From Trichomonas vaginalis G3 (taxonomy: Eukaryota; Parabasalia; Trichomonadida; Trichomonadidae): a DNA stretch of 64,000 bases. The translations under genes were made by a program, and so were the position numbers. The stretch's first letter is position 1; each line of letters opens with the position of its first letter. Under the pieces are notes generated by a model. The model saw only the letters and a list, made by a program, of their open reading frames with translations. It was not told where the DNA came from and made no database searches. Where the stretch lies: the NCBI RefSeq assembly GCF_026262505.1, contig NC_067204.1:11364522-11428521 (forward strand), in the 5' to 3' direction. Positions 35,651 to 45,429 of this stretch are shown piece by piece.

Positions 35651-38134
35651 TTATTTTCCGAAAAATCCTTTGATAACACTAAAATCGGATAATGCAGATT
35701 TGGTGAGCGTTTTCTTGCTTTCGTCGGATGAAATAACCCATTCTGTTTCGTCATCTAAGATATTTTCGTCAACTGTAGATGGAGCAGGGAATGAACAAAA
35801 TGCACAACATGATGTGGGATCAAATGTTTCCGTAACACCGAGTGATGACAAGTGTTTCTTCAAACATTCAATGTGGAATGTGTGACCACACTTAAAAATA
35901 ACACAACGACCTTTGAAAAGTGAATCCCAACAAATGTTGCATTTAGCTGATGCAGCCATGACAAATTTGTCTCGTGATTCTTTCTCTTTCTGAAGTTTGT
36001 TGTGTGCATTTTCGATACCTTTCTGCGCTGTAACACGTTCTTTGTGGTCGAAACTGATCTTTTCGTCCATCTCGTTCAAGAATTCGTCAGTAGGTTTAAC
36101 TAATAGTTTAACATATGTTTCGTCTGGAATGAAGCGTAACAATGTGTCTAATCCAATGTCTTGTGTCTTGTTTTCAAGGATATCGCGTGCTTTATTAGAA
36201 CTGTATTCCGGTGGTAAACTACGTAATAAATCACTTGCAAGACTTCGACGTTTAGAGATGTCTTTAGTTGAAAGAACAGCATTCAATGATGCATCTGCAT
36301 CTGCAATAGCAGCACCACGGATGTCACCACGCGAGAACATTGCATCTGATGCAAGTTCGTATTCATGTGACTGAATCCAGTAACGAACGGCGAAGTTGTA
36401 CCATTGATCTTTGTTAGTGTCTTTGTCTTTCAAAATGTCAATGAATTTCTTAGACATTCGGATCTTATCTTCACTCTTGCATTTAGTGATTTGGATGCTG
36501 AAGATCATGGATTGCCAGTTCTCTTTGATGATGTTTCGCTCAAGGAAAACTGGAAGATACTGGACAGCGTGTTCGCTCATAAGAACTGGAATAAGTTCTT
36601 TCTGGTCAAGAAGTTTGCGTTGGAATGTGACACGAACAACATCTTCCATTCGCTTGTCTGCAATTCGAAGAGCACATGTGGCGAAGTCGTCGCGTGGAAC
36701 ATTCTCAAGGATCTTGACTGCTTCATCAATGTCGCCTTTCTCAAGTGCACACTCAAACATAGTAGTTTTGGTACGAACATCGTGGATATTGACTTGTAAG
36801 CCAAATGTAGATGTACGTGTTTCGATCGTTTTAGCACTAAGGAAGTTCTGGTCAATCATACTTTGTGACCATTCGGTGAACAAATCAAGTTCTTTAGGAG
36901 TGTTGTTTTCACACAAGTATTGGATGTATAAGATCAATGCTTGGTGGGACAATAAAAGTTTAAGACGTTGTGATGTGTCTTTAGTTTCAATGTATTTAGT
37001 TAATAGTTTGATTCGTTGCATGTCTGACTTAGCAATGTATAAAAGCATAGTAGGTGTGAAGTTCTCTGTTGTCAAGTATGTTTCGTTGTTAGTAGCATTG
37101 AAGATCCATACAAAAAAACCTTGGATGCCTTCATACTCTTCGTTGAATTTGTAGCGTTTGAAGCCGTTCTCGTTGATAACATAAAAATGACATGTGACTG
37201 GATCAACACAGAAGATGTCTTCTGGATCCAGTGTAATGGATGCAATCTGACAAACTGGTTCTTGATGACTCTGTTTGTGATAAATGGAAACGGTGTTTTT
37301 GGTCTGAATAAAGATGTAATCTTTCACATTTTGGATTTGAAGAAGTTCACTATCACTAACAATAAGATCTTGGATTGGTTTCATGTTGTTCTTGTTAAGT
37401 GTAGAGTTAGGATCAATGTAAAAGAAAAACGTGTTGTATGTATTCGATTTCGATGTAACTGCTGTAAAGTAATCTACGTTCACTTGTCTGAGTTCTGGTG
37501 ATAATGGAGCATTAAACTCCATCTTTTGACTGACATCTATGGTAAACTTGCCTTCTTGTGGATTGAAAAGTAATATATATGGATAATATGTGTAATTTGC
37601 GTTTGGAATCTTCATCTTCGACACCATTTGTAATAAAAATTTGTCGCCATTAAGATGTGAGATATGAATAGAGTGAATGATTTGATCTCGCTTGCCACTT
37701 TTTGCGTATCTATCTGTAAATTGCAATAATTGCTGATCATCTCTAGAATCAATTGAAAAATATGCAAAAATACCGGAATTATATGCTAAAAAGATATATG
37801 GCGCTTGATAACTTGATGGTAAAGCCCAACATGTCGCAGGGAGAGTAGAATCTGATGAAATTTTGCTTGCTACTAAAGAACGAGAATCTAAAACAAAAAC
37901 TCCTTCTTTAGAAACTGCGCAACAGTATCTACCTGACGAATCAATGTCGATTTTCTTGCAGTCACCAACTTCGGAGAATAAATGAGTTTGAAGATTTTGA
38001 GAATCGCGGAAATTTATCAGAATCGGATGTCCAACAGTTGATATAGCCCAAAGAATATCGTTTTTAATATAAAAATTTGTCTTTGTATTAACTATTTGCT
38101 CTATCTGATAAGTATTTGCTAATATCAAAGACAT
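35651..38134 (-). CDS. Vps18, HOPS/CORVET subunit
   Basis: An 827-residue protein: N-terminal beta-propeller (about 1-330) of the Pep3/Vps18 type, a long alpha-solenoid with clathrin-like repeats ('TKYIETKDTSQRLKLLLSHQ', 'MFECALEKGDIDEAVKILEN'), and a C-terminal RING-H2 zinc finger near residues 740-790 ('CNICWDSLFKGRCVIFKCGH', then C..C) with the conserved 'GHTFHIECLKKHL'. Vps18 is a core subunit of the complexes that tether vesicles to endosomes and lysosomes. The length is a little short compared with animal forms but all three parts are there. The initiator TCATTTT lies just upstream of the ATG. Confidence 0.92.
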   Translation of the reverse strand: MSLILANTYQIEQIVNTKTNFYIKNDILWAISTVGHPILINFRDSQNLQTHLFSEVGDCKKIDIDSSGRYCCAVSKEGVFVLDSRSLVASKISSDSTLPATCWALPSSYQAPYIFLAYNSGIFAYFSIDSRDDQQLLQFTDRYAKSGKRDQIIHSIHISHLNGDKFLLQMVSKMKIPNANYTYYPYILLFNPQEGKFTIDVSQKMEFNAPLSPELRQVNVDYFTAVTSKSNTYNTFFFYIDPNSTLNKNNMKPIQDLIVSDSELLQIQNVKDYIFIQTKNTVSIYHKQSHQEPVCQIASITLDPEDIFCVDPVTCHFYVINENGFKRYKFNEEYEGIQGFFVWIFNATNNETYLTTENFTPTMLLYIAKSDMQRIKLLTKYIETKDTSQRLKLLLSHQALILYIQYLCENNTPKELDLFTEWSQSMIDQNFLSAKTIETRTSTFGLQVNIHDVRTKTTMFECALEKGDIDEAVKILENVPRDDFATCALRIADKRMEDVVRVTFQRKLLDQKELIPVLMSEHAVQYLPVFLERNIIKENWQSMIFSIQITKCKSEDKIRMSKKFIDILKDKDTNKDQWYNFAVRYWIQSHEYELASDAMFSRGDIRGAAIADADASLNAVLSTKDISKRRSLASDLLRSLPPEYSSNKARDILENKTQDIGLDTLLRFIPDETYVKLLVKPTDEFLNEMDEKISFDHKERVTAQKGIENAHNKLQKEKESRDKFVMAASAKCNICWDSLFKGRCVIFKCGHTFHIECLKKHLSSLGVTETFDPTSCCAFCSFPAPSTVDENILDDETEWVISSDESKKTLTKSALSDFSVIKGFFGK

Positions 38135-38582
38135 TCAATATAAAAAAATGAAAAGACTAAGGAGTAACTAAAGAGATAAACTTATAAGGAATCAATTATA
38201 TATCAAATAATCTCGAACAACAAAATAATCAAAATTATCAATCTCATTATTGACTTGATTTCACTTGAAAACGAATTAAGTGTCACACAACAAATAGTTT
38301 ATCGTACTTAGTTTACATGAATACAATTTTAGAAATAATTGAATATCTTATGTTTACTCATATATCTATAATTACTTTGATTTTGTGCAGGGACTAGTAT
38401 GTTTGAAGTATTTCTAGATTGGTGATAAGCAGATTTTATGTTATTTATTCAATATTTGGTTTATGGAGGAAGAGAAAAGAGAGTTGATGGATTATTTTGA
38501 TGCAGAGATATTTAGAAATAGATGTTCATCAGTGCAATTTATAACGATGAAGTATTTCAAAAAAAAAAAGAAAAGAATGAAA
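38135..38582. other. Intergenic region
   Basis: Besides the Vps18 initiator nothing is recognised. The right end is an A-rich run before the capping-protein stop. Confidence 0.6.
38145..38151 (-). promoter_or_regulatory. Initiator (TCATTTT) of Vps18
   Basis: TCATTTT on the reverse strand, about 10 nt before the Vps18 ATG, matches the T. vaginalis initiator. Confidence 0.5.
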
Positions 38583-39404
38583 TTATTTAAGGCCACGAGC
38601 ACGAGCCTGAGCAGCGAAAGCCTCAGCCATAGCTGCCTGTTGAGCACGGCCGTCGTTGTTAGCGAGGAGATCCATGATCTGCTTCATCTTGCCAACGAAG
38701 ATTCCGTCGATTGTGTCCTTAAAGTTGGCAGAGTTAGATTCGACGAGCTGGCCGATGTTAACGATGTGGTCATTATCATTGCCCCACTTGGCCTTCTTGA
38801 CTTTTCTGTCAGATGTGGAACCAGAAATTGTGAGTGGTGTTCCAATGCCGACATCAAGTTCAACATTAACGATGGCAGAGGATGTAAGTGTGTATGTAGC
38901 TGTTTCATCGGTTTCATCAACTTCGATTGTATCTGCGCAGTTGATTGAGCCCTTGATGTGCTCACCACTGCGAAGCTCTGTGTCGATTTCGTTCTTGATG
39001 AAAACACCGCATCCGAAGACTCCCTTATCGATTTCCCAGAAATAAACAGAGCAAATGCCGCCGTTGTAGTAAAGGTGTGTGTAAGCGCCGAAAGCTGTGT
39101 TAGCCTTGATTTCCATATTGCGAAGACGCTTTGGAAGCTTCTGGCCGTCTGGTAAACTTGGGAAGTATTTGTTGCTGATTGGTGATCTGTAGCTGTCGAG
39201 ATCGCGGTTAAATTCGCATGCGATGTATGGGGCGTTCTTTACTTCATCCTGGACAATTTTGAGTGGTACATCAACTGTCTGAAGAATTTCGTCCTCCAAA
39301 TCTGGTGCTAATGTAATAGAATCCTCACGACGGTGTTCTATTTTTGATGGCTGAATATGCCTGAGAAGCTGGTATACTTCCTTGATTTTGGAATCGTCAC
39401 TCAT
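38583..39404 (-). CDS. F-actin-capping protein subunit beta
   Basis: A 273-residue beta subunit of the heterodimer that caps barbed ends of actin filaments in the cytoplasm. Recognised from 'YIACEFNRDLDSYRSPISNK' and 'LRNMEIKANTAFGAYTHLYY', 'GGICSVYFWEIDKGVFGCGV', 'YTLTSSAIVNVELD' and 'HIVNIGQLVESNSANFKDTI', which follow the CAPZB pattern in order. The C-terminal actin-binding tail (MAEAFAAQARARGLK) is present. Length is normal. Codon use is G+C-rich as for an abundant protein. The initiator TCACATT is about 16 nt upstream. Confidence 0.95.
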   Translation of the reverse strand: MSDDSKIKEVYQLLRHIQPSKIEHRREDSITLAPDLEDEILQTVDVPLKIVQDEVKNAPYIACEFNRDLDSYRSPISNKYFPSLPDGQKLPKRLRNMEIKANTAFGAYTHLYYNGGICSVYFWEIDKGVFGCGVFIKNEIDTELRSGEHIKGSINCADTIEVDETDETATYTLTSSAIVNVELDVGIGTPLTISGSTSDRKVKKAKWGNDNDHIVNIGQLVESNSANFKDTIDGIFVGKMKQIMDLLANNDGRAQQAAMAEAFAAQARARGLK

Positions 39405-41515
39405 GTGAAGTTAGAAAAGAATGTGAAACGGTTTATTTCAATTTCAAATCATGAATAAATTGTTTCTCATTATTAAAAATGGATTTGTACTAGGTCCTAC
39501 TGTTATTATATATTAAAAAAATCAAAGGTACATTCACTATTTTTGACAAAATTTTAAATTTTCATGGGGTTGTAAATCTTATAATAACTAGATGAATAAG
39601 GAATGAATCCCAGTATAATGTGCATCATTATATTAAACACTATATGTAAGGCTAATGATTCTATTAACACTTATGAAGATCTATAGTATTTGAGCAGATA
39701 AATTTGATAATTTCCAAAACTCTTATATTTCAAAATTAAAGTGTGCGAATGCATTTAAATGAGAGCAAAAAGAGAATGATGCTGTTAAAACTAGGTGTTA
39801 ATTTGCAATTATTTCGCATCACAAGAACTACCCAGTAAATTCGGCTATCTTTCTTTGCAATTATTCTCCATTATACATATAATATAATGGTTAGGGTTTG
39901 AAGAAAAGTTACTAGAGAATTATTGACTTTTGAAATAATGCAGAATTTTACTTGAAGAAATCATTAATTTATGAGTTCCAAATTGCTAAGCATGACGAAG
40001 GATCATTAAATTTGCTACAATTAAATACACTTATTGCAGAATTAAGATTTTTGAAATTAAAAGTTTGAAATATTGCCTTTTTGAATAAAAATTTAAATTT
40101 TATTATATAATCATGATAATATCTTATAGAAATTAAAAGAAAATATTTTAAACCATTCAAATATTTTGAATGTCTTATCAATTTAAAATATTAAAAGATA
40201 GCTTGATTTTATCATCATTAGTTGTTATCAAAGTTTTCTTCTTTTGATGAACAACAGTAAATGATTTGTTAATTACTTGTCTTCCTTTTTCGCAGCAAAA
40301 TCGAAAGTTATGATGATAATCTTGCTGTCAATTTGAAACTCTCTGATTTACAAGTAAGCATTCCTTTGGAAAAGCAGTCCTATTCTGTTTTCAAGATATT
40401 TTAAAGCCTCCATTTCATACAATGCGCAGATCTATTCGAAATTGCAAGAACTCTCAAGAAAAATGCAGCAGCAAAGAAGATTCCATAGTTTCTAGCATCA
40501 AAAATTTACAACCTTAATACAACAGTTAAAGAGAAGCTCGAAAAGAAAATATTTAACCATAAAGCTGGAAACCATTCGATATCTACTATTGGATCTAATA
40601 AAAAGTTAATTATAACATATTTAACATGCTATTTGTTGACTTTGTTCCATTATATTACCATATATATCTTTTTGAAATCTAAAATATTTTTACGATTTTA
40701 ACCATGTGTTGTTGAAACCATATATCAATCTTAGCTAAAGTATAGTTTATGAGTCTGTCACCATCTAACGTATGAATTTTCAAAAATGTCAAATATGTTC
40801 ATTTTTTCTGTAGATTCAGCCATAATTTCACGTTGTTATACTATTCAACTATTATTTAATATTTTTATCGATTTAAATATATGATGAGATGCTTAGTTCT
40901 CCTGGAAATCGATTTTTAATCGCAATTTTAACTTTCCAAAAAAAATTCAAAAATAAAAATCCCTCTCAATTTTCTAAGTTTTATAACTCGCCAAATCTCT
41001 AGCCAAATTTTTTTGGCCCGTATAAATATTGTTAGGCACTATATAGGGATGCTATTTATCCTATTTTCATCCCATTTTACTGTTATCGCCTAGTGAATGT
41101 ACCTTTAAAAAATCGATTAGGGGCATGTCAAATTTACATTTTTATTTCATAAAGAATCTCATTAAATTCCCTGAATTTCAGCATATATTGACTCGTAACT
41201 GCTGCGTTTTGAAGTAGAAACACTTATCACCCATGGTATATCTATCTTCAAGCTTTAATCCAAAATATGAACTCGAAATAATTTGATCCCAATAATATCA
41301 ATTTCCAGAATCAAGTATTAATCGTATATATTTTATGCCAGATTCTAATACTGATGCATGCTTTCATATCATTATACCATTGAAATCTCAATATTAATTT
41401 ATATAGAATTTATAGTCTAGAATATTACAGAGTATCCTAGAATGCAATTCATTTAAATAAATTGAAATATTCGCCATTTTTGTAAAAAATGGTATTAACA
41501 AAATAAACATTTTAT
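39405..41515. other. 2.1-kb intergenic region with a possible gene relic
   Basis: The longest host gap in the window. At 40,291-40,404 a forward stretch reads like protein (KIESYDDNLAVNLKLSDLQV) and a second frame just after it (ADLFEIARTLKKNAAAKKIP) does too; they may be the remains of one old host gene, family unknown. Elsewhere only AT-rich sequence. Confidence 0.4.
39420..39426 (-). promoter_or_regulatory. Initiator (TCACATT) of capping protein beta
   Basis: The reverse strand reads TTTCACATTCTTTTC upstream of the ATG at 39,404, a good TCAYW initiator. Confidence 0.55.
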
Positions 41516-43087
41516 TCAAGAAACAGCTCGTTTGCTAATGCTTATGAAGAGATTCATGAGATGGAAAAGTTTAGATGGATACCAAATATTGTTATGCAGT
41601 GTTTTAGGAGCTAAGAGTGCAATAGAGATATTTTCAATGGAAATATATTGAAGAACATCAATTGTAGTTTGATCTGAAAGTTTAATTGTGTTATCAAAGT
41701 GAACATGAAATCGCTTTTCTCCAAATAAAGCTCTAGATGAGTTTGATAAAACTGTTTGGCTGGTAATATATAAATTACTTCCATTTGGAAATACGGAGAA
41801 ATAGTCTTCTTCATTAAAATCCTCTTCATCATCTTCTTCTAAATTAATTAAAATAGAAATAATAAACTTGCCTGGGATGTAGATATTCATGGGATTTTGA
41901 ATATGTTCAAATGCGTTTCTTTTAAATGTGATAGTATTGATATTATTTAGGAATGTAATATTAGTTAAGCTAGTACACCGAGAAAATACACCATCACCAA
42001 TATATATTACATTTTTTGGAATTATGATATTTGAAAGTGATCTACAGTCACAAAATGCCCCTCCAAAAATATGTGTTACTTTTTCTGGGATTGTGATATT
42101 TTTTAATGAACAATAAGAAAATGCTAGAACATCTATATAAATTACATTGTCTGGGATTGCAATACTTGATAACGATGTGCAAAAATAAAATGTTAGGGCG
42201 CCAATGCATGTAATATTCATTGGTAACTCAATGTATGAAAGTAAACTGCAATAATTAAATGCATTATCACCAATACATGTAATATTGTTATGAAGTTGAA
42301 TAGATGAAATATTCGCTTTAAAAAAGCACCAATTAGAAATTTTTGTTACATAACTCGGAACAATATATTCACCTGAATATGATGATGCAACTCTAAATAA
42401 CGTTGAATTATCTGTTCCTGTAAAAACATTTTTAGAATCACTTTTATAACATTTATTTTCTGGATCGACTGATATGTTTTCCAAACAAAAACAATAACTA
42501 AATGCATCAGACGATATTTCATCTAATGATTTCGGAATAAAAAATGTTGTAAATTTTGCGTTATCAAAGCACCCATAATATATTTTTTTCAAATTAGAAT
42601 TTTTTGAAATATTTATGGTTGTTAAACCACTATATCTAAATGCATATTCATAAATAGTCTCTACAGAATCTGGTAAATCTACTGATGTTAAAGCATTAAA
42701 ATAAAAGCAAAAACTTCCTATACTTGAAATATTTGGAGGAAGTAAAACTGATTTCAATCTTCTACAATCACGAAAGACTGTTCCATTTAGCAATGTAAGA
42801 TGATTGCAATTACTGAGATCTGCTGATTCTATTTTTGTTTCATAAAAGCTATAATTATTAATACTGATAATTTTATTATCTTCTTCAAATTTAATTGATG
42901 TGATTGTTTCTCTACAATTCTTGAAGGCATAATTATATTCACCTTCACTATATATTTCTTTGACAGTTCGAGGAATAACAACTTCACCACTTAATTCAGA
43001 TGAACAACCAATAAGAACTTCTTGATTTTCATCTCTGTAATCAAATGGTTCAAAACTAGTACTTTGATAAAGAATAAAGAAAATCAT
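41516..43087 (-). CDS. BspA-like leucine-rich-repeat protein (523 aa)
   Basis: The intact inverted paralogue of the gene at 33,860. The first 170 residues are nearly identical (MIFFILYQSTSFEPFDYRDE...), and the body is about fifteen LRR_5 repeats of the pattern 'SLSSIAIPDNVIYIDVLAFS'. The two differ in the number and order of middle repeats. There is an acidic run 'EEDDEEDFNEEDYF' near residue 435 not present in the other copy. No C-terminal membrane segment and only a weak N-terminal hydrophobic stretch. BspA-like proteins are thought to act in adhesion at the parasite surface; this copy may be cytosolic or released. The paralogues flank Vps18 and the capping protein. Confidence 0.88.
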   Translation of the reverse strand: MIFFILYQSTSFEPFDYRDENQEVLIGCSSELSGEVVIPRTVKEIYSEGEYNYAFKNCRETITSIKFEEDNKIISINNYSFYETKIESADLSNCNHLTLLNGTVFRDCRRLKSVLLPPNISSIGSFCFYFNALTSVDLPDSVETIYEYAFRYSGLTTINISKNSNLKKIYYGCFDNAKFTTFFIPKSLDEISSDAFSYCFCLENISVDPENKCYKSDSKNVFTGTDNSTLFRVASSYSGEYIVPSYVTKISNWCFFKANISSIQLHNNITCIGDNAFNYCSLLSYIELPMNITCIGALTFYFCTSLSSIAIPDNVIYIDVLAFSYCSLKNITIPEKVTHIFGGAFCDCRSLSNIIIPKNVIYIGDGVFSRCTSLTNITFLNNINTITFKRNAFEHIQNPMNIYIPGKFIISILINLEEDDEEDFNEEDYFSVFPNGSNLYITSQTVLSNSSRALFGEKRFHVHFDNTIKLSDQTTIDVLQYISIENISIALLAPKTLHNNIWYPSKLFHLMNLFISISKRAVS

Positions 43088-43695
43088 GTTTAAATAATAT
43101 TATTATCTTATATTTGCTATCTAAAATGTTATTGTATTGAAATGAATATTATTCTATAAATGTATCGACAATTAAGCAACTTAATATGCAATTGCACAAA
43201 AAATGTACACATTTTAGCTATTGATATATTAGATATTTGATTATAAATTATATCTAATATCAAGACAAGGAATATAGTTTCATGTGATTCGTGATTAGCA
43301 GGTTGTGAAATTAGATTTGATTTCTGTTTCAAAAAAATATAAAATGAAAATTAAAGAAGGATAAAATGATAGGTAAAAGTGAACTAACTCTTTAGCATAG
43401 TTTATGTGATTATTTCAAAGATGTTATTACTTGCAATCAAAGTCGAATTTTCCAAAATAGTTGATGAAAGTTCGATCTTTTGTTTGAATTTGTCATGATA
43501 GTGTAATTCTTTGAAAGTAGACTGAGAGTGAGTCAGTAATTCATTCGAATGCACATTTTTGTAGGAGTTATCAACATTAAAAATGAAAAGAATTTTACGG
43601 GTGCGGACCACCCCAAAAATAATTTTTTGTTGATGCACTCTCAATTAAACTTTGAAATGTTTATTTTCATTCAATATATAAAAATCATTTTTTAA
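43088..43695. other. Intergenic region
   Basis: No gene. Contains the initiator of the HAD gene at its right end. An 80-codon reverse frame at 43,402 has no support. Confidence 0.6.
43685..43691 (+). promoter_or_regulatory. Initiator (TCATTTT) of the HAD gene
   Basis: TCATTTTTTAAATG: the initiator lies 9 nt before the ATG at 43,696. Confidence 0.55.
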
Positions 43696-44379
43696 ATGGC
43701 CAAAGTGTGGCCTTATCCAATCAAAGCAGCGGTTTTCGATTGTGATGGCGTTCTTCTTGATACAATCCCAATATATCGTAAAGTAAACAGTATTATCATT
43801 GGAGAAGAGTATCCAGATTGGCTTTTTAACCTCAATAATGGCCGAACAGATATTGAATCATGCAGAAACATAATCAACCACTACAAACTTAATTTGACAC
43901 CAGAAGAAATGGTCAAACTTCGTTTCCAATATCTTGATAAAATGTTCCCAGAATGCTCACTTGTCCCTGGAGTAGAAAGGATCGTCAAAACTCTTAAACA
44001 GATCGGATTAAAGCTAGGTATTGCTACAAGTTCTTTAAGACACGATTATGAAAACAAAATTCAAAATCACAGAGACTTTGAAAAGTATTTTGATTATATA
44101 CTTTGTGGTGATGAAGTTTCACATGCCAAACCAGATCCCGAAATCTTCCAAAAAGCTGCAGCACATATCTGTGATTTTCCACCCGAAAATGTTCTAGTTT
44201 TTGAAGATGCTGCATCAGGAATTAAAGCAGCAAACTCAGCAAATATGCCATCAGTTCTCTTATGGAGACAAACTGTTAAACCTGATGAATCCCTAAATAA
44301 ACTTGAAGCGAAGCCAACACTTATCATTAATTCATTTGATGATTTCAATTTCGAATCATTCGATTTTGAGACAAAATAA
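43696..44379 (+). CDS. HAD-family phosphatase, pseudouridine-5'-phosphatase-like
   Basis: A 227-residue haloacid-dehalogenase phosphatase. Motif I 'VFDCDGVLLDT' (14-24) carries the nucleophile and acid Asp; the helical cap follows; motif II 'IATSS' near 113; motif III 'HAKPDPEIF'; motif IV 'VFEDAASGIKAA'. The order and cap size (subfamily I, helical cap) fit the GS1/PUDP (HDHD1) group and beta-phosphoglucomutase-like enzymes. Substrate cannot be read from sequence; PUDP is the closest remembered match. Cytosolic: no targeting signal. Confidence 0.88.
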   Translation: MAKVWPYPIKAAVFDCDGVLLDTIPIYRKVNSIIIGEEYPDWLFNLNNGRTDIESCRNIINHYKLNLTPEEMVKLRFQYLDKMFPECSLVPGVERIVKTLKQIGLKLGIATSSLRHDYENKIQNHRDFEKYFDYILCGDEVSHAKPDPEIFQKAAAHICDFPPENVLVFEDAASGIKAANSANMPSVLLWRQTVKPDESLNKLEAKPTLIINSFDDFNFESFDFETK

Positions 44380-44784
44380 TGTATAATTAAAATAATATTC
44401 ATGCATATGTTTGATAAAAAATAAAATCAAAATTATTTTTATTCTTGAATGATATAATTATACAGATAGAAGCGACCAACAATATATGTTAGTCTACCAT
44501 TCGAAAACTTCTTTGTAATTAGCAATTTTTATCATTCAGAGAAGATGAATCTATTGCGATTCGTTTTCTATAGAAACTGTAGAATGAAGCTGGATCAATG
44601 GCATTAGTAACTGTTCTAATGTTAGATATTTGCTTTAATGTGTACAATTTATCGTAAATTTTAAATATGCAAGGGTTATGAATGAATTACTTTGAACAAA
44701 AGATAATTTGTTTTAAATGTGCTATTGTGTGTGATCCTTATGATATATTTCTTTAATTTTTGAAAATTAAAGATTGAAGATTTT
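44380..44784. other. Intergenic region between convergent genes
   Basis: Nothing recognised. Confidence 0.6.
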
Positions 44785-45252
44785 TTATTTTCCTGCTATC
44801 AAAGCTGGTTCTTCGATCTTTTGCAAAGTTGAAGCATACTCTCCTAATTCTTGCTCTAGAATTTCGAAATGTGACTTTAACCATAAAGTGATTAAAACTT
44901 TGTTTCGTTTTTGATCTCGACTAATAAAAATTCCATGTTTTGGTCCAATAGAAGTAGCAAATTTAACTAATTCTGGTTGTGAAAATGAATGAGAATATCG
45001 ATGTGAAATTTCTTCAAGAAATTCTTTAGCCTTTTCTTTATCATCATAATTGACAAGCTTTTTTGTGATCTTTTTTGGTTCAACAGTATTACTTGACGAT
45101 TGATTTGGTGGTTCAATAGTTGTTTCGAAAAATATATCTTGAAGATATCGAAGCAATGACTCTAGAGACTGATATACTTTCTTTTCATTTTCGGGATTTT
45201 CTTTAGCTTTCGCCATAATCTGTTGTAAAGTATTTTCTATTGTAAAATCCAT
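44785..45252 (-). CDS. Unknown conserved-looking host protein (155 aa)
   Basis: The start is the ATG at 45,252 (MDFTIENTLQQIMAKAKENP), chosen because TCACATATAACATCA places an initiator just upstream; the longer frame begins with TTG. The protein is helical and charged: a first helical part, a Ser/Asn/Pro-rich linker (EPPNQSSSNTVEPKK), then a compact C-terminal domain (FLEEISHRYSHSFSQPELVK, HGIFISRDQKRNKVLITLWL). I do not recognise the family. No signal or membrane segment. Confidence 0.65.
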   Translation of the reverse strand: MDFTIENTLQQIMAKAKENPENEKKVYQSLESLLRYLQDIFFETTIEPPNQSSSNTVEPKKITKKLVNYDDKEKAKEFLEEISHRYSHSFSQPELVKFATSIGPKHGIFISRDQKRNKVLITLWLKSHFEILEQELGEYASTLQKIEEPALIAGK

Positions 45253-45260
45253 TGATGTTA

Positions 45261-45267
45261 TATGTGA
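45261..45267 (-). promoter_or_regulatory. Initiator (TCACATA), decides the start at 45,252
   Basis: A TCAYW initiator on the reverse strand 8 nt before the chosen ATG. Confidence 0.5.
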
Positions 45268-45429
45268 AAAACTGACCAAAATTTGGTTCCCAGATACAAT
45301 AATTGATATTTTGCAGCATTACAATATGTTGTTCTATGAAATACAATATGATATAAATATAAAATTAAAATTAATACGTTTAAACTAAATGTTGAACGAA
45401 CGAAAAAGCAATAATATATAATTATATTC

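Noticed and set aside
36411-37154. 247-codon forward frame opposite Vps18
   Set aside because: Antisense shadow; the reverse strand carries a full Vps18 with propeller and RING.
40291-40480. Two short coding-like stretches in the 2.1-kb gap
   Set aside because: Too short and in different frames, no family recognised; kept only as a possible relic in the intergenic entry.
43402-43644. 80-codon reverse frame upstream of the HAD gene
   Set aside because: No initiator, no family, low-complexity AT-derived composition.
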